Source of the DNA: Clavelina lepadiformis
Lineage: Eukaryota > Chordata > Ascidiacea > Aplousobranchia > Clavelinidae
NCBI RefSeq assembly: GCF_947623445.1
Contig: NC_135243.1
Location: forward strand, 2,916,501 to 2,980,500
Reading direction: 5' to 3'
Length of the DNA: 64,000 nt
The position numbers and the translations under genes were made by a program. Below are positions 24,301 through 35,382 of this stretch, in pieces; position 1 is the stretch's first letter; each line of letters starts with the position of its first letter. Under the pieces are notes generated by a model, which was given only the letters and a program-made list of their open reading frames with translations, made no database searches and was not told where the DNA came from.

Positions 24301-27300
24301 CAAACCATTTATATACAGTCTATAATTTGAATTTCAAGTAACAATGCTCTGACAAAGAACAAAACTATGTCTGAAACTAATTAGCTTCATAAGACTATGT
24401 ATTTTCCTGCAGTTGTATTGCTTTTAGTAAGATCTTGGTACTTTGTCCTTTCACAACCTCATATTTTAGATTGATAACTATCAGTACTGGTAATCCTTAA
24501 ACTACTTGAATCGGCTAAATAGCTGAGTGGTTCGAGCACTGGCAATGTAATATATGTGACTCAGGTTCCGTGTTCAACACCCAGAGGCGCCTCAACATTG
24601 TGATGCAAGGACAAGGCATTAACAACACTTGCTCCTGTTCAGTGGTCCTGGTGGACAATTCTAAATTCGAGCAATACTATAAAAAAATCAAACTAAAAAA
24701 TGTACGTGACAATCGCAACTTACACAAAGGTTACCTCAGAAAGCTGGGCTCAATCGATGAGGAATCATGGAGTAGTTTTGAACAGCAATACTTGTAGTAG
24801 AGCAAGATTTTTCGGAGTAATAATACTTTTACTTAAGTAACTGATGTGGTTACTTTGACCACCACTGCCAAACTGCGTAATAGTGTTCAAGTTATCTAAC
24901 CTTAAGTAACAATCTGCATACATATAAAGATGTGTTTTTACCAACATATGGGAGTATTTCTGGAAACCAAATGAGTATTCTATTGTTATCATCTGTATGT
25001 ATTACCAAGTGTTATACCAAGTAGGCTATTTTGTCAAGAACTTATAGCCTATCTGGTTTTACCTGCTGCCAGGTTCTTCACTGATTTCACCATACGCAGG
25101 AACGTGGATTAATCTCCAGCAACTTGTCTTAAATTAGCACTAAGTATAGGCTAGAGTCTAGACCATACATAAAAGGCTGCTTTTTGTCATAGTCATCGGC
25201 TTATTTTTCTGTATAATAACATACTGGGAGTTTGCAAAACCTATATCGGTGGTGCTGATGTCTGATGTGTAGCCTAACTATTCCGGCGACAGAAAAAACT
25301 CCCTTTCTCAATGTCGTAATAGTGTCAATTTCAGCTTCCCATTAACCTACTTACTTCTGGAATGCAACAGAATTTTGAAAACTGTTAAACCGTGCAAGCA
25401 CAATTTCAAAGTTAACTTTAGCAGTTCCCAGGCTAGATCGGTTTGTTATCAAAAGAAGTCAATGAATCTATCACTTGACTTTGTTATTGTTTTCATTATT
25501 TTCAAAACAATGACGCAACAGATAAAATCAGATGACATCTTCACAATAGCTTATGTATTTTTAGACGATGTTTTTACGATGACGCTTTCAAATTGCTTTT
25601 TTCAATTTACCTGTATGGGTATGTAGGCCTATGTTTTTATATAATACGAGATAAACCCGTTTTTTTTTTTAAAAAAAACAAGTAACTGCGTAAATTAAAT
25701 GTAAAAATATTGCACATTTTTGTATTTAGTCAATAAAAGTCCACTAGTAAGATATGGTGCTTAGTAACCAAGTGTTTCTTAGCGGCCTACCAGTAGACTG
25801 ATCAAGCCGTGTCCTTTATCCAGTTTTTACTAACACCCGCCAATGAACAGGAAAAAGTTACAAAACCGAAAAGGCCTAAAACGTGCTCAACAGAAATAAC
25901 GTTGATATTTGCTGGTAACAACTAGCACGACCAATAAACCTTTATACCAGTAGCTATGTATCTCACCAAACAACAAATAATTTCTCACATCAGCACAATG
26001 AACATGAAATATAATAACCTACGTTGGCTGGCTGCTGGCTAGACGCTGATGAATGGTTTGTGGTAGCCTATGCAGTTTCTAACTGCAATTTTGTAATGCC
26101 TAGCAATGGTTCCTAATGTAATGTCGGAAAACTGGAATGATCTGTTGGCAGAGGTGCCATTTTGTTTGTTATATTTGTAATCTTTACAAATTTTCTGTCT
26201 GAATACTAGCAAGTAGACGACCAAAGTACGGGTACTAACTTATATTTCGATATCTCTAGCACAAACAATGTGTCTATGTAAATGGTGTGTAAACTGGGTA
26301 GTCACAAAGGTTTTAACTGTGTCTGTATCAGGTCTAACAAGTGTGTTGGTAAACTTTGGGCTATCTTTTGATGACAAACCACTAAATATAAACAAAAAAA
26401 TTTAACAAAATAAAAGGCTTAATACGTTTACTCAGAAATAAAGCTACACAAAGTACCCAGGACAAGATAATAACTATAAAAATTACTTTCCAAGTAACCT
26501 TCAAATCAATTCAAACAAACCATAAACCATTTGCATTATGAACAAAACCAATAACACAGCCCTGGTCTGGTAGGATATTATTCTCTTTAAATCTTGTAAA
26601 ACTTCTATTGACTTTCTACGGATGCCAATAAGCTATCCACTTTTCCTTCATCGAACCTTACTTTTCTGAACAAATTTCTAACAATATCTAATCTATATTA
26701 TTGTACAAAATCTCAACCCAGTGGTTCTCTCTAACTACAACACATATTTCTGCAATGTAGATATAAATTTGAAATTACATTATTAAATTTGGGTAATCTT
26801 AAACTGATCACTTTTGTTAAGAGTTTTAATGTAAAAATAGCGATGGTTGAAATTACCAGTACAATTCACATAGATCAGAGTTAAACTTATGACATTTCAT
26901 AATTGCGTTACACTTATCTCAAAGTGAAATAGAATCAAGCATAATCAAGCATATAGAAAAAGCATAGGCCTATATACCGACACGCAATGAACATCAACTA
27001 ACCTGATGGCGACAGACCTTTCATGGAAAATGTGCTTCTTGTCTGCATGTTTGTTGACGACACTGGACCTCTGCCATGACAATCTTAAAGATGGACCAGT
27101 TAAAACATGTTACGCTAATACAATAACAGAACAAGTTTGCTATAAAGAAAGAAAACGATGTTTTGTTGTTGTAGAGTTGGCCAAAACATCAAGAATCAAC
27201 GAATGTGTTCAGGAACTTCATTGATTTTAACTTATGAATCACCTACTTCTAAAGCAGATGTGTAATTGCTGAGAAACAGCAAATTATCAGCTAGTGCTTA

Positions 27301-30300
27301 AGATGACCAGTTTAATAAAGTGGACATACCTCGGAGCATATCTATTAACAAGCCACAAATGAATCGTCGAATGACTGACCACTTCTCATCAGCAAAAGCC
27401 TCGTTTGTAACAAAAATCTGAAATTCAGCCAGCGACATTTGGCTAATGAAGTACCAAGCCGTGAAACACTCTTGGAACATTTGATGTGAGAAGAAGTACT
27501 TCTGGTCGCCATCAAAAACGCGTTGTGACAATCCACTATAAGCATGAAGTGCCACTATGATATCCTGGACATCATCAGTTGAAAGACCTTCTTCTTCCAT
27601 TTCGGTTGGTGTAATGACAACCGTTGACTTTTTAGTGGCATTGTAAGCCAACCTGCTAATCTGCAATGCAATAAAGACACACTACTGTATGATGAATACT
27701 TTCAACAAGCTTTGAATGACCAGTTATAATCTGAAAACCTGCAGTATCAGCGCAGTGATATCAGAGTGCCGAGTGTTATCACTACGTCTCAGACCCTCCA
27801 AAACGGTAGCAAAGACACGAGTTGTTGTGGTGATTTCTCCAACATCTTTTGAAGGATTTAGAGAAGCTGCGATTACTAACTGAAGCAACAACGGATTGTA
27901 ACACAATGAAAACACAACAGGAGCGTTTTGAGAAAGTTGAAACCACAACTCGTCAGCACGTTTACCAGTGTAAGCGTAAAATAGTAATTTCATGTTCTCA
28001 TCAGACAAATCACGAATAAAAATGGTACGGTTTGGTTGTAGGGAGTGGGGAAGATTAAGCATGCTATGAGGTCGTGAAGTAATTATGATTTTAACACCAG
28101 GAAGGTATTTTTTATTAAAAAGGCCAGCAATGATATTTTGCACAGATTGTTTAGTGTCATAAGTGCGTTTAGCAAACTTCTTCTTAAATGTGAAATCGGC
28201 CTGGTCCAGCCCGTCAAATACCAGTAGACACTGGCTTTGATTGTTTTTAACCCACTCAAATGCGTTTTTCCAGGTTTCCTCATCTAAATTAGGATAATTA
28301 ATGTTAATTAGCATCTCAGGTAAAGTGAGCTTGTCATCATCGGGTAAATCCATAAAGTTGATGTGAAAGGTAGTGTACTCCTCAGTTTTCGCAAGACGCT
28401 TGAACAGGGTCGATTTCCCTGCACCGGGGTTCCCGATCACACCGGTGTAGCGTTGGTCTGACCTCACCAGGTTATCGAAGTCAATACTTCTTTCATGTGA
28501 TATATCTTTTAAGTGATTAGTAGATGCAACAAATGTTTCTTGCTTAGGTGCTGCTCCTCCTTGATAAAACGTCACTTCGGCAAGGTTAGGATGCACCACA
28601 GGAAAGTTTTGTAGTGGTACGTTGATGCCAGCTTGGGGCCGAAGATCAGCTCCTCGATGTTTCTTTTGCTCCTGCCTGACTTTTTCAATGGCTTCTTGTT
28701 CTTTAATCCTTCTTTCTGTGTCCTTTCTATTTTCTGATAAATAACACAATAGAAGAAGTTTTAATGAACAATCAGCAACTACTTCGATAAAGCTGAAATA
28801 ACTTACAAAGCTCCAAGCATTGTTTCCTAAAACCAAACTTTGATTTAATATTGTGCAAATAGGCAAATCATAAGGTATAGCGATTTAGATACTAAGTAAA
28901 GTAGCGTTATGTTTCAACAGAAATATCACTAAATGTTTCTGTGCAATAACCGATTACTTTTCTGCCGGGACCTAAGAAAACATGTTTCAACAGAAATGGC
29001 ACTAAAATGAAGCTTTCTGAAAGCAAACTTTGGATGCATACTTGTGTGCTGGCCATGCAGTCAGCATAAATAGGGAAATCACATCTCTTTACTAGATCAC
29101 TAAATCACTAGCTTCACTAGACATGGTTACATGGTGACGGTGCGGTTAGAGCGCTTGACTCGTTGTACTTTAACCAGTGTTCGATACCCATTGCACTTTC
29201 GTTGTAATGCCATTGCATTTGTTTTTTGTCTACAGTATTTAAAAAAAAGCTGATTCACACAAAACTTTGGCAGAGTTTGACTTGAGTGATATTATGAAGT
29301 CTACTTATAGGCTTAACTCGAGTAACATTTTAAACCGATGTATAAATAAAACTTTAAAAAGGTGCAATGTTGCACACTTCCAAAACATACCTGCAGATGA
29401 AGTCGTTGGTGGATTGGCAACTGATGGTCTGGTACTTGGTGTTGCAGTTTGTGAAGTTGATGCTGAAATTGGTTGTTTAGGTTGCGTAAGACCGGTTTGC
29501 TCTAAAATATGAACACATTATATAAAGCATGAAGGTTTAGTTGCAAGCAACAAATAATAACTTGCAAATTAAAAATCATACAATTTTAAACAGTTGATTT
29601 TAGCAACTTCAAGGAAATTTGCAAATATACCAGATGTTGTAAAGATGGACAATTAAAAGCCTAAATAAACTCAGCACACAATAATGATGACTGTAACAAT
29701 GGTATAAGCGTATCAGATCATTTAGCATTTAGATGCATTAGCTTTAAAGCATGAATATTTAAAAAGGGAACTGCATAAGGTTATATATATATTTATAAAT
29801 CGGAACAGATGCAGAATGCACATGTTGTTTTCCTCAGCAACTACGGCATATAAAATAAACATTAATGGTCCATTAAATACATCATTGTATACACTAACCT
29901 GCTTTATTTGTCTCCAAACCTTTCGTGAATTGCTGTTGTTCACTGGGATGATCTATGGAACAGGTAAAAAAGAGTTATGCATCGTTGAAAGGAAAAAGGT
30001 TCTTAGGAATCATTTTGGTTTTGGTTCCAAACCCAAATAAATACAAGCCATGACAGTGCAAAAATGCAAAAACTTGACTAAAAGTTTAAATTGTTTCTTA
30101 ATCGTTGCTATGTACAGCTGCAATCTGTTAAAAAACGGTAGTATGATAATAATAAAAGCAGTTTGGTTGTAAAAAATAATAACAAATAATAACTTCAGTT
30201 AATTTTTTAATAATAAAATGTTGTGAAAATTCCTACTTTAAATTATGAGTTTAATTACCTATTTCTTGGATAAGTTTGTCAAAGTTATCCTCAAATGATT

Positions 30301-32860
30301 CTTTGCTAAAATCGTAGTAGAGTTTTCCCGACACCAAAAGAGCTTTTGATAAAATTTGTAAAAATAAAAATGTTATCTGTGGTGAAAGCTGGCGATAAAA
30401 ATCAATTCAGTAAAGAATATCGAAAGGTAAAAATAGAAACAAACATTAACATAACTTACATAAATGATTAGTTAAGGCAAGGGCAGAATATATAGCACTC
30501 TTAAAGTTAACAATGATTTATCGCCACAAGATTTCGTATACTTGAGTTTGCGTCTTCTGGTGTAACAATTATGATTAATAATGAAAATAACAATACTAAA
30601 TATAATGTTACCATTCAAACCTTAAGCAACATCCCATTTTGTGACGTAGTAATCAATTAAAAAAATTAACGAGTCATAGGCATAAAAATGCGTTGAAAAC
30701 AACTAAGCACAAATGAAAAGTATAATAAAAATGCATACCTGTCCAGCCTTCCATTTTATAATTGTCTTGGGTGATAATGGGTATTATACGTTTTCTCTTG
30801 TCAGCAGCAAGTTTGCCTTCCCTTTGGCAGTTTTCCCTGAGTTTATAATTTTCGGACAGAAACATGAGGACCAAGTAAGCGTTGTCAACAGCTTCATACA
30901 TTTTGTCATAAATGTCTCCTCTCATCTCGTTTTTATCAATCCACACTTTGTAACCAGCGGCAGAGAGTTCATCGGATATCTGCAAAAGGGCGAAAAAATT
31001 AAACTAGATTGTTAAGTTAAGTTTGTGAGTAGCTAATTTGCAACTCTTCTGCTTTCGTAATCTTTCTAAAACCAACAAGCGGTTTCGGTTATTAGTAATT
31101 TGCAAAATAAATCTAAGACGAAAACAGAACAGCACATTTTATAATATTCCACATCATCTAAGTGATGTTGTAACTGATATTTTCGATATGTGTATAAAAT
31201 AAAACTTTCTTCCTGACCCTAGCACAGGGGCGGGCAACTTCTTCGGTCGGCGGGCCTGATATGAGAAAATGAAGTACTTAGCGGGCCGGATTCCTAAATA
31301 GATTGGAACGCAGCTTTGTCTCATTAATGTTCATGGTCGAAAATGTTTGCTCATAAATGTATGTAGACCCGAACAGAACAAGTAGATTCATGGCCATCTT
31401 TCTCAGGATGGCAAACTTGGACTTATTCAGTGACGCAATACAGGGATTGCAGCAGAATGTGGCCGCAGGCCACAATATCCTGTGAGACTGGAAACTGTCT
31501 GCGGGCCGCTGAAAATCACGTCGTATGTTTCCTATCCTGTTGTATGTTGTGCCGTATGTATGTTGTATGTATGTATGTTGTATGTATGTTGTTGTTGTAC
31601 CCTGCCGTATGTTGTGCCGTATGTTGCCCACCCCTGCCCTAGCACAAATATTTAAGTTAAGATACAGCGAAAGTGAAGAACGAAACTAGTACGTATTTAC
31701 CAAAAGACAAAGTTTTAATTTGGAGTTTCAAACATTTTTTGATTTTTAATTCTATTAACATTTCGTGTATTTCGTTAAAAGCTGTAAACTGAGAATATAA
31801 AATCTATTTACAAACCTTATGAGCGAGATCCTTTGAATCATTCCAGTTATAACTGATCATTATATGCTGGTTGGCTTTGTTGTCATCCTGGTGTTGACTG
31901 GTCCCAGGTCCACAAGGTGAATTTGTTACTTGTGGATTATTAGGTCCTGAAATAAGATGTAATATTTAAGCAAAGATGCATGGGTCTTGTACCGCTGTTG
32001 GAGAAAAGAAACGCGAAGCACTTAAACAGGTAGCGGCACATGTAAAATAATTCAGGAAGTGATAAGAGGAAAGAAACAAAATGTGATACGATAATGAAAG
32101 ACAATAAGAATTTTACAAGGAAAAGTTGTATGGTCTTATAATGCTTACCTAAAGGATTTATTTGTTTCTCTTTAACTTGTGTTGGTTTTATATTTTTCAA
32201 GTCCCTGATGTCTTTTTGCTTATATTCTCTGTTGTCTTGGTATTGTCTTTGATCGTGATGTTGGTATTGTCTTTCGTCGTGGTGGTAAATTTTAGGAGCA
32301 TAATTAATCATGACTGGCCCTGATTTGCGGTAAAAGATATGATTTTCATCTATAAAAAGGCATCACAATAATATGGAAACATAATTTGATAAATGCAACT
32401 AATAGGCTTTATCCTAAGTATTTAAAAACAATTGTGTGCTTACGTATTCAGCGACACAGTTTCATAAAACTTACCAACTCTGCTTTCAGCCACTTTGCTT
32501 GTAAGCTCAATCAACCCTGGATCAATTCTACTTAAAACATTCTGAGAAGCTTCAGCATTTTGCATTGTTTGCAAGACTTGATTTTCTGCATCTGCAGGCC
32601 CTGGATTTAAAGCAAAGGAAAAATAAAACTTTTATACCAAGTAATATATTAACAGGTTTTTATGTATTTACAGCCAAGTACGAAGACTTAATCATTTCAA
32701 TCTCAGATTACTCACCATGAGCCATCCCCGCTCGCATTGCAACAACACGTGAAATTCCAGGTTGTTCATCACTTTCACTTGATGAGCTCTCTTCACTGTT
32801 ACCAGGTTGTACAAGTTGAGGTTTATCTTCGGTCAATCTTTGCTCTTCTGGCTTCGACAT
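18375..32860 (-). CDS. TIR-NACHT-LRR-like NLR immune receptor (NLR 1)
   Basis: A predicted cytosolic pattern-recognition receptor. Exons: 32716-32860, 32475-32600, 32149-32349, 31816-31946, 30739-30979, 30259-30342, 29899-29952, 29391-29501, 27739-28733, 27330-27660, 20141-20227, 19234-19496, 18375-18608. All phases agree; the total is 3,003 nt, giving 1,000 residues from MSKPEEQRL. Residues 1-184 are low-complexity, acidic then Gln/Tyr-rich. A TIR domain spans about 185-309: HIMISYNW near 185-192, YKVWID, and CQRE with Glu255 where NADase TIRs keep their catalytic Glu. A Ser/Thr/Pro linker and charged helix (ERRIKEQEAIEKVRQE) follow. NACHT: Walker A GNPGAGKST at 465-473, Walker B LLVFDGLDQ near 534-542, sensor-like IIITSRPHS near 581. 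The C-terminus has a short LRR-like region (LKELDLRFC, KWLDISGNII). Intron 10 is 7.1 kb and repeat-rich. TIR function as adaptor or NADase is inference. Confidence 0.92.
19708..19918. repeat. Inverted-repeat MITE in NLR 1 intron
   Basis: The ends aaatgacatgt and acatgtcattt are exact inverted repeats, followed inward by imperfect inverted matches (ctatttagccgg with ccggctaaatag; cagcctacta with tagtaggctg). A second, overlapping inverted pair links 19827-19860 with 19976-20014 (acttggcctagta with tactaggccaagt). The same structure is at 62618-62830 in the right copy, so it predates the duplication. Confidence 0.7.
20747..21259. mobile_element. hAT element rich in GTACC/GGTAC words
   Basis: Left end CAGGGGTGGACAGT and right end, read inverted, CAGAGGTGAGCAGT are terminal inverted repeats. 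The flanking 8-mers are cgaactgt (20739-20746) and agaactgt (21260-21267), a target duplication with one mismatch. Subterminal blocks repeat GGTACT/AGTACC. It is in the intron between exons 10 and 11 of NLR 1. The right copy starts at 63664 at the equivalent place, so insertion preceded the duplication. Confidence 0.8.
22473..22790. repeat. Two-unit tandem repeat, about 167 bp
   Basis: ctgcaacagacc followed by gtgaactgtgtgtca begins at 22473 and again at 22640; both units continue through taacagcagtta and end near actccagtaaca. The units have diverged by substitutions and small gaps. Confidence 0.65.
23854..24867. mobile_element. hAT element of about 1 kb with ACTTAAGTA ends
   Basis: The right end, read inverted, starts CAGTGGTGGTCAAAGTAA and contains ACTTAAGTAAAAGTA. 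The left end starts CAGTTCTAGTCAGTAAC and contains acttaagtaaat, a diverged inverted match. The flanking 8-mers ctaaattg and ccaaactg agree at six positions. No intact transposase frame is visible. A SINE is nested inside. Confidence 0.55.
24511..24620 (+). mobile_element. tRNA-derived SINE nested in a hAT element
   Basis: TAGCTGAGTGG at 24520-24530 is a consensus pol III A box, and tgttcaacacc at 24571-24581 approximates a B box. The 3' limit is uncertain. It is inside the hAT element at 23854-24867 in the big NLR intron. Confidence 0.5.
29133..29215 (+). mobile_element. tRNA-derived SINE fragment in NLR 1 intron
   Basis: ggtgcggttagagcgcttgactc is followed about 30 nt later by the B-box-like GTTCGATACCC. 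The spacing and order are those of a tRNA head, while the stems are not convincing enough for a tRNA gene. It lies between the linker exon at 29391 and the NACHT exon. Confidence 0.5.
31225..31636 (-). mobile_element. hAT element retaining the transposase C-terminal end
   Basis: Ends CAGGGGCGGGCAAC and GTTGCCCACCCCTG are terminal inverted repeats; perfect 8-bp repeats CCCTAGCA lie at 31217-31224 and 31637-31644. A minus-strand frame inside (31278-31460) reads AMNLLVLFGSTYIYEQTFS, the conserved hAT dimerisation motif, so it is an internally deleted copy of an autonomous element. It sits in intron 4 of NLR 1. An inverted copy of this intron at 50870-51095 has a single CCCTAGCA and no element, which is the empty site. 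Confidence 0.93.
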
Positions 32861-32892
32861 ACTTCAACGTAGCAGTAATTATCTTAGCTTAT

Positions 32893-32899
32893 GTTTTAT
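32893..32899 (-). promoter_or_regulatory. Possible TATA box of NLR 1
   Basis: TATAAAA on the minus strand lies 33-39 nt upstream of the NLR 1 start codon at 32860. If used, transcription would begin only a few nucleotides before the ATG. It may be a chance AT-rich match. Confidence 0.3.
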
Positions 32900-33089
32900 A
32901 CCTCGTCAAAATTGTTGATGACGTGAACTTGAAATTTAAACTTTGTTAATATGACGATTAGTTCTTTAGTCTATAACTCTATGTAGTTTTATTTTAGCAT
33001 TTTATTTTAGTATTTTTTGCATTTTATATTTCAGTATTTTATTTTTAGTATTTTTAGTATTTTATTAGTTTATATATATATATGATGAT

Positions 33090-33935
33090 TATATGTGCTG
33101 CTGCTGCCAGCACGAGCACGTCTGTGCGTTGCCGACGAATTTGAGTTCCTGAGCAGGCTTGTTTATGCCGAAGTTGCTGCATAGCCTTGTTTCTTCCGGA
33201 ATTGCGGAGAAATCTTGTAAACTTCGAGGTTCCCGGAGCAGTGTCAATGCCACCAAAGTATAACTCCGAAGTAACGTCGTTGCCGCTGAAGTAAAGTTCC
33301 AATCTCGTTTGGGTCAAATTTCCGGACTAGCCTCCCGAGTTAAGTTCCAGTCTCGCTTCTTCCTAAGTTCTGGAGCAGCCTCCTTGGCACCTGAGTTGAT
33401 TTTCAGGGCAGTCGTGTTTCTGCCGAAGTCCTTGAGCAACCTCGTCACCACCAAAGTCCTCGAAGCAGAATCGTTCACGCCGGATTTCTCAGACCAGCGT
33501 CGTTGCCGTCGGGTTAAGTTTCGAAGCAGTCTTTTTTCCGTCCGAGTTGCCGGAGAAGCCTCGTTGTTGACGGAGTTCCCGAAACAGTCTCGCTGACACC
33601 AGTGTTAAATTCTAGAGCAGTTTCTTTGCCGATAGAGTTCCAGGAGCTGTTTTGTGGCTGCCGGAGTTCCTGGAGCAGCCTAGTTAACGTCTGTGTTAAA
33701 TTCCGGAGAAATATCGCTTCCACCAAAGTTCCCGGAGTAGACTTCCATCCGCCAGAGTTGAATTCTAGAGCACTCTCGTTTCCGACGACTTTCCAGAGTT
33801 GCCTTTTTTCTGCCGAAATTCCTAGAACAGCGTCGTGTCCGCGTTTCCGTTTCCGTCTTTTTCCGAGTAAAGTTCCAGAGTTTTCCAGACTGCTCCAAGC
33901 ACTTTAATCTTGTTGACACGGGAAGAAATTTTGAA
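33090..33935. repeat. Degenerate minisatellite, 27-36 bp unit (array 1)
   Basis: Repeated variants of gagttccggagcagcctcgttgccgcc, sometimes with an extra gttaaa. Units differ greatly, but cggagca, gttgccg and gagttcc recur every 27-36 bp. It is GC-richer than its surroundings and lies 230 bp upstream of the NLR 1 start codon. Long frames on both strands are by-products of the repeat period. Confidence 0.8.
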
Positions 33936-34149
33936 ACTGTTTTGTTGCCACTACACACCTGCTGCCGGTACTACAAGGAACTGCTCCAGCATCACTGAGA
34001 AGGAACTGTGCTACGAACAAGACAGCTTATCAGCCATGGGCTAATGAAGAACACAACATCTGCACAACCTTGTTCCAGATGCTTGTTCCTCAATGTCTGA
34101 GTTCATGCCACCCCTTTCTATTGCTATTCGGCAAGACACTACAAAAGAG

Positions 34150-34460
34150 ACAAGACACTGATTACACCCTGACCACAAAATATTTGAAACCTGCAAGAAA
34201 AATTTGGCCCAGAGCCACCGCCCCACCTAGTTCATCCGAAACCACCCTAGAACAGAAGTGACCGTTTTGGCGCAAACATGCAGCGCTGGGAGCTAAAATC
34301 ATCAGCAGCATGCGAGTGTGGAGCAGGGTCCCAGACCGCGGACCATATACTATTTGACCGTGGGATCATTCGCCCTCCCAACACTGCGCAAAGCCTCACA
34401 TTTTTGGACCAGGAGATGTAGAGCTGGCTCCAACATCTGGCCGAGTACATTTGATGAGCT
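34150..34460 (+). mobile_element. Non-LTR retrotransposon relic (RT C-terminal zinc-knuckle region)
   Basis: The plus strand encodes CECGAGSQTADHILFDRG, like the Cys-rich motif CxCGAxxQTxDHxL found at the C-terminus of many LINE reverse transcriptases, followed by a wL-like end. At least two stop codons interrupt the flanking frame. The relic is between two blocks of minisatellite. Confidence 0.5.
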
Positions 34461-34489
34461 TATACTCATACGTAAAATTTTGCCACAAA

Positions 34490-34660
34490 AGTTAAATTCA
34501 GGACCAGTTTCGTTTCCGCTGGAGTTGTGTTTCGGAACAGTCTTGTTGTAGATTGAGCTGAATTCCGGTGCAGCTTGTTTCAATTTTTTTTTCGACGACG
34601 ATCCTGGGCTAGGGTCTTCGCCGCCTGAGCCTAACTCCGGAGTAGCCTCGATGCCACCAA
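34490..34660. repeat. Degenerate minisatellite (array 2)
   Basis: Further copies of the unit seen at 33090-33935 (gttaaattccggagcag, gttccgctggagtt), about three to five units, next to the LINE relic. Confidence 0.6.
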
Positions 34661-35079
34661 ATCATTGACGTAGAGGCGGACATGTAGGACTGAGCCGCAG
34701 CCAAGTCAGAACCACGTCTAGAATTAGGTTTTTTAATTGACCAGTGTAACTAACTTGGCAATAGAGTGTAAAACTGTAACCGCGAGATGGCTCCCCTGCG
34801 TAACAAATATATGTCTGTGGATAAATCCCTTTTTCAGGGATCAGCGAATGCTGCGTTGTAAATATGACGTATGTTATTACCGTTTCCTTCAATTTTGTTA
34901 TTGCACTGACTTAATTGAGTTGTATCATAAATGTAAGTAGTCACGAATTAAAACTTATATTAAGGTCTTCATAAGTCGACAGGGTGGAGAGGCAAAGTAC
35001 GAGACGAGACGGGACGAGAGTACGAGTACGTTTGATGAGCTGATACTTATACGCAAAGAGACGAAGTTACCAACAGAGT

Positions 35080-35335
35080 TGAGTTCCTGAACAAAACATT
35101 CGGAGCAGTCTTGTTGCTGCTGAAGTTCCGGTGCCACCTCCTTGACACCGGAATTCCAGAGCTGTTTTTTTTGCCGTCGGAGTTGCCGAACCGTCTCGAT
35201 GCCGCCGGTGGTTCCAATGCCGCCTCTTTGCCGCAGGAGTTCAAGAGCCGTCTTCTTGTCGCCGGATATCCGGAGCGATCTCGTTGCTGCCGGTGTTGGC
35301 AGAGCAGTCACTTTGCCGCCGAAGTTATGAAAGCA
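35080..35335. repeat. Degenerate minisatellite (array 3)
   Basis: Repeats of gttgctgccgg, gttccggagcag and gtctcgatgccgccgg with a spacing near 30 bp, same family as arrays 1 and 2. Confidence 0.65.
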
Positions 35336-35382
35336 TTGAGACTGGATATTTTGCGACACGGTTTCGTGGTAGCTGGTTAAAC

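Larger units (their letters stand above)
20228..27329. other. Large intron 10 of NLR 1
   Basis: 7.1 kb between the exons at 27330-27660 and 20141-20227. It holds a hAT element (20747-21259), a two-unit tandem repeat (22473-22790), and a second hAT (23854-24867) with a nested SINE. The remainder is AT-rich with small chance frames; no additional LRR exon could be recognised in it. Confidence 0.6.

Noticed and set aside
33054..33958. Several overlapping 70-100 codon frames on both strands
   Set aside because: They are frames created by the minisatellite period. Different strands and frames are equally open and none has a recognised domain.
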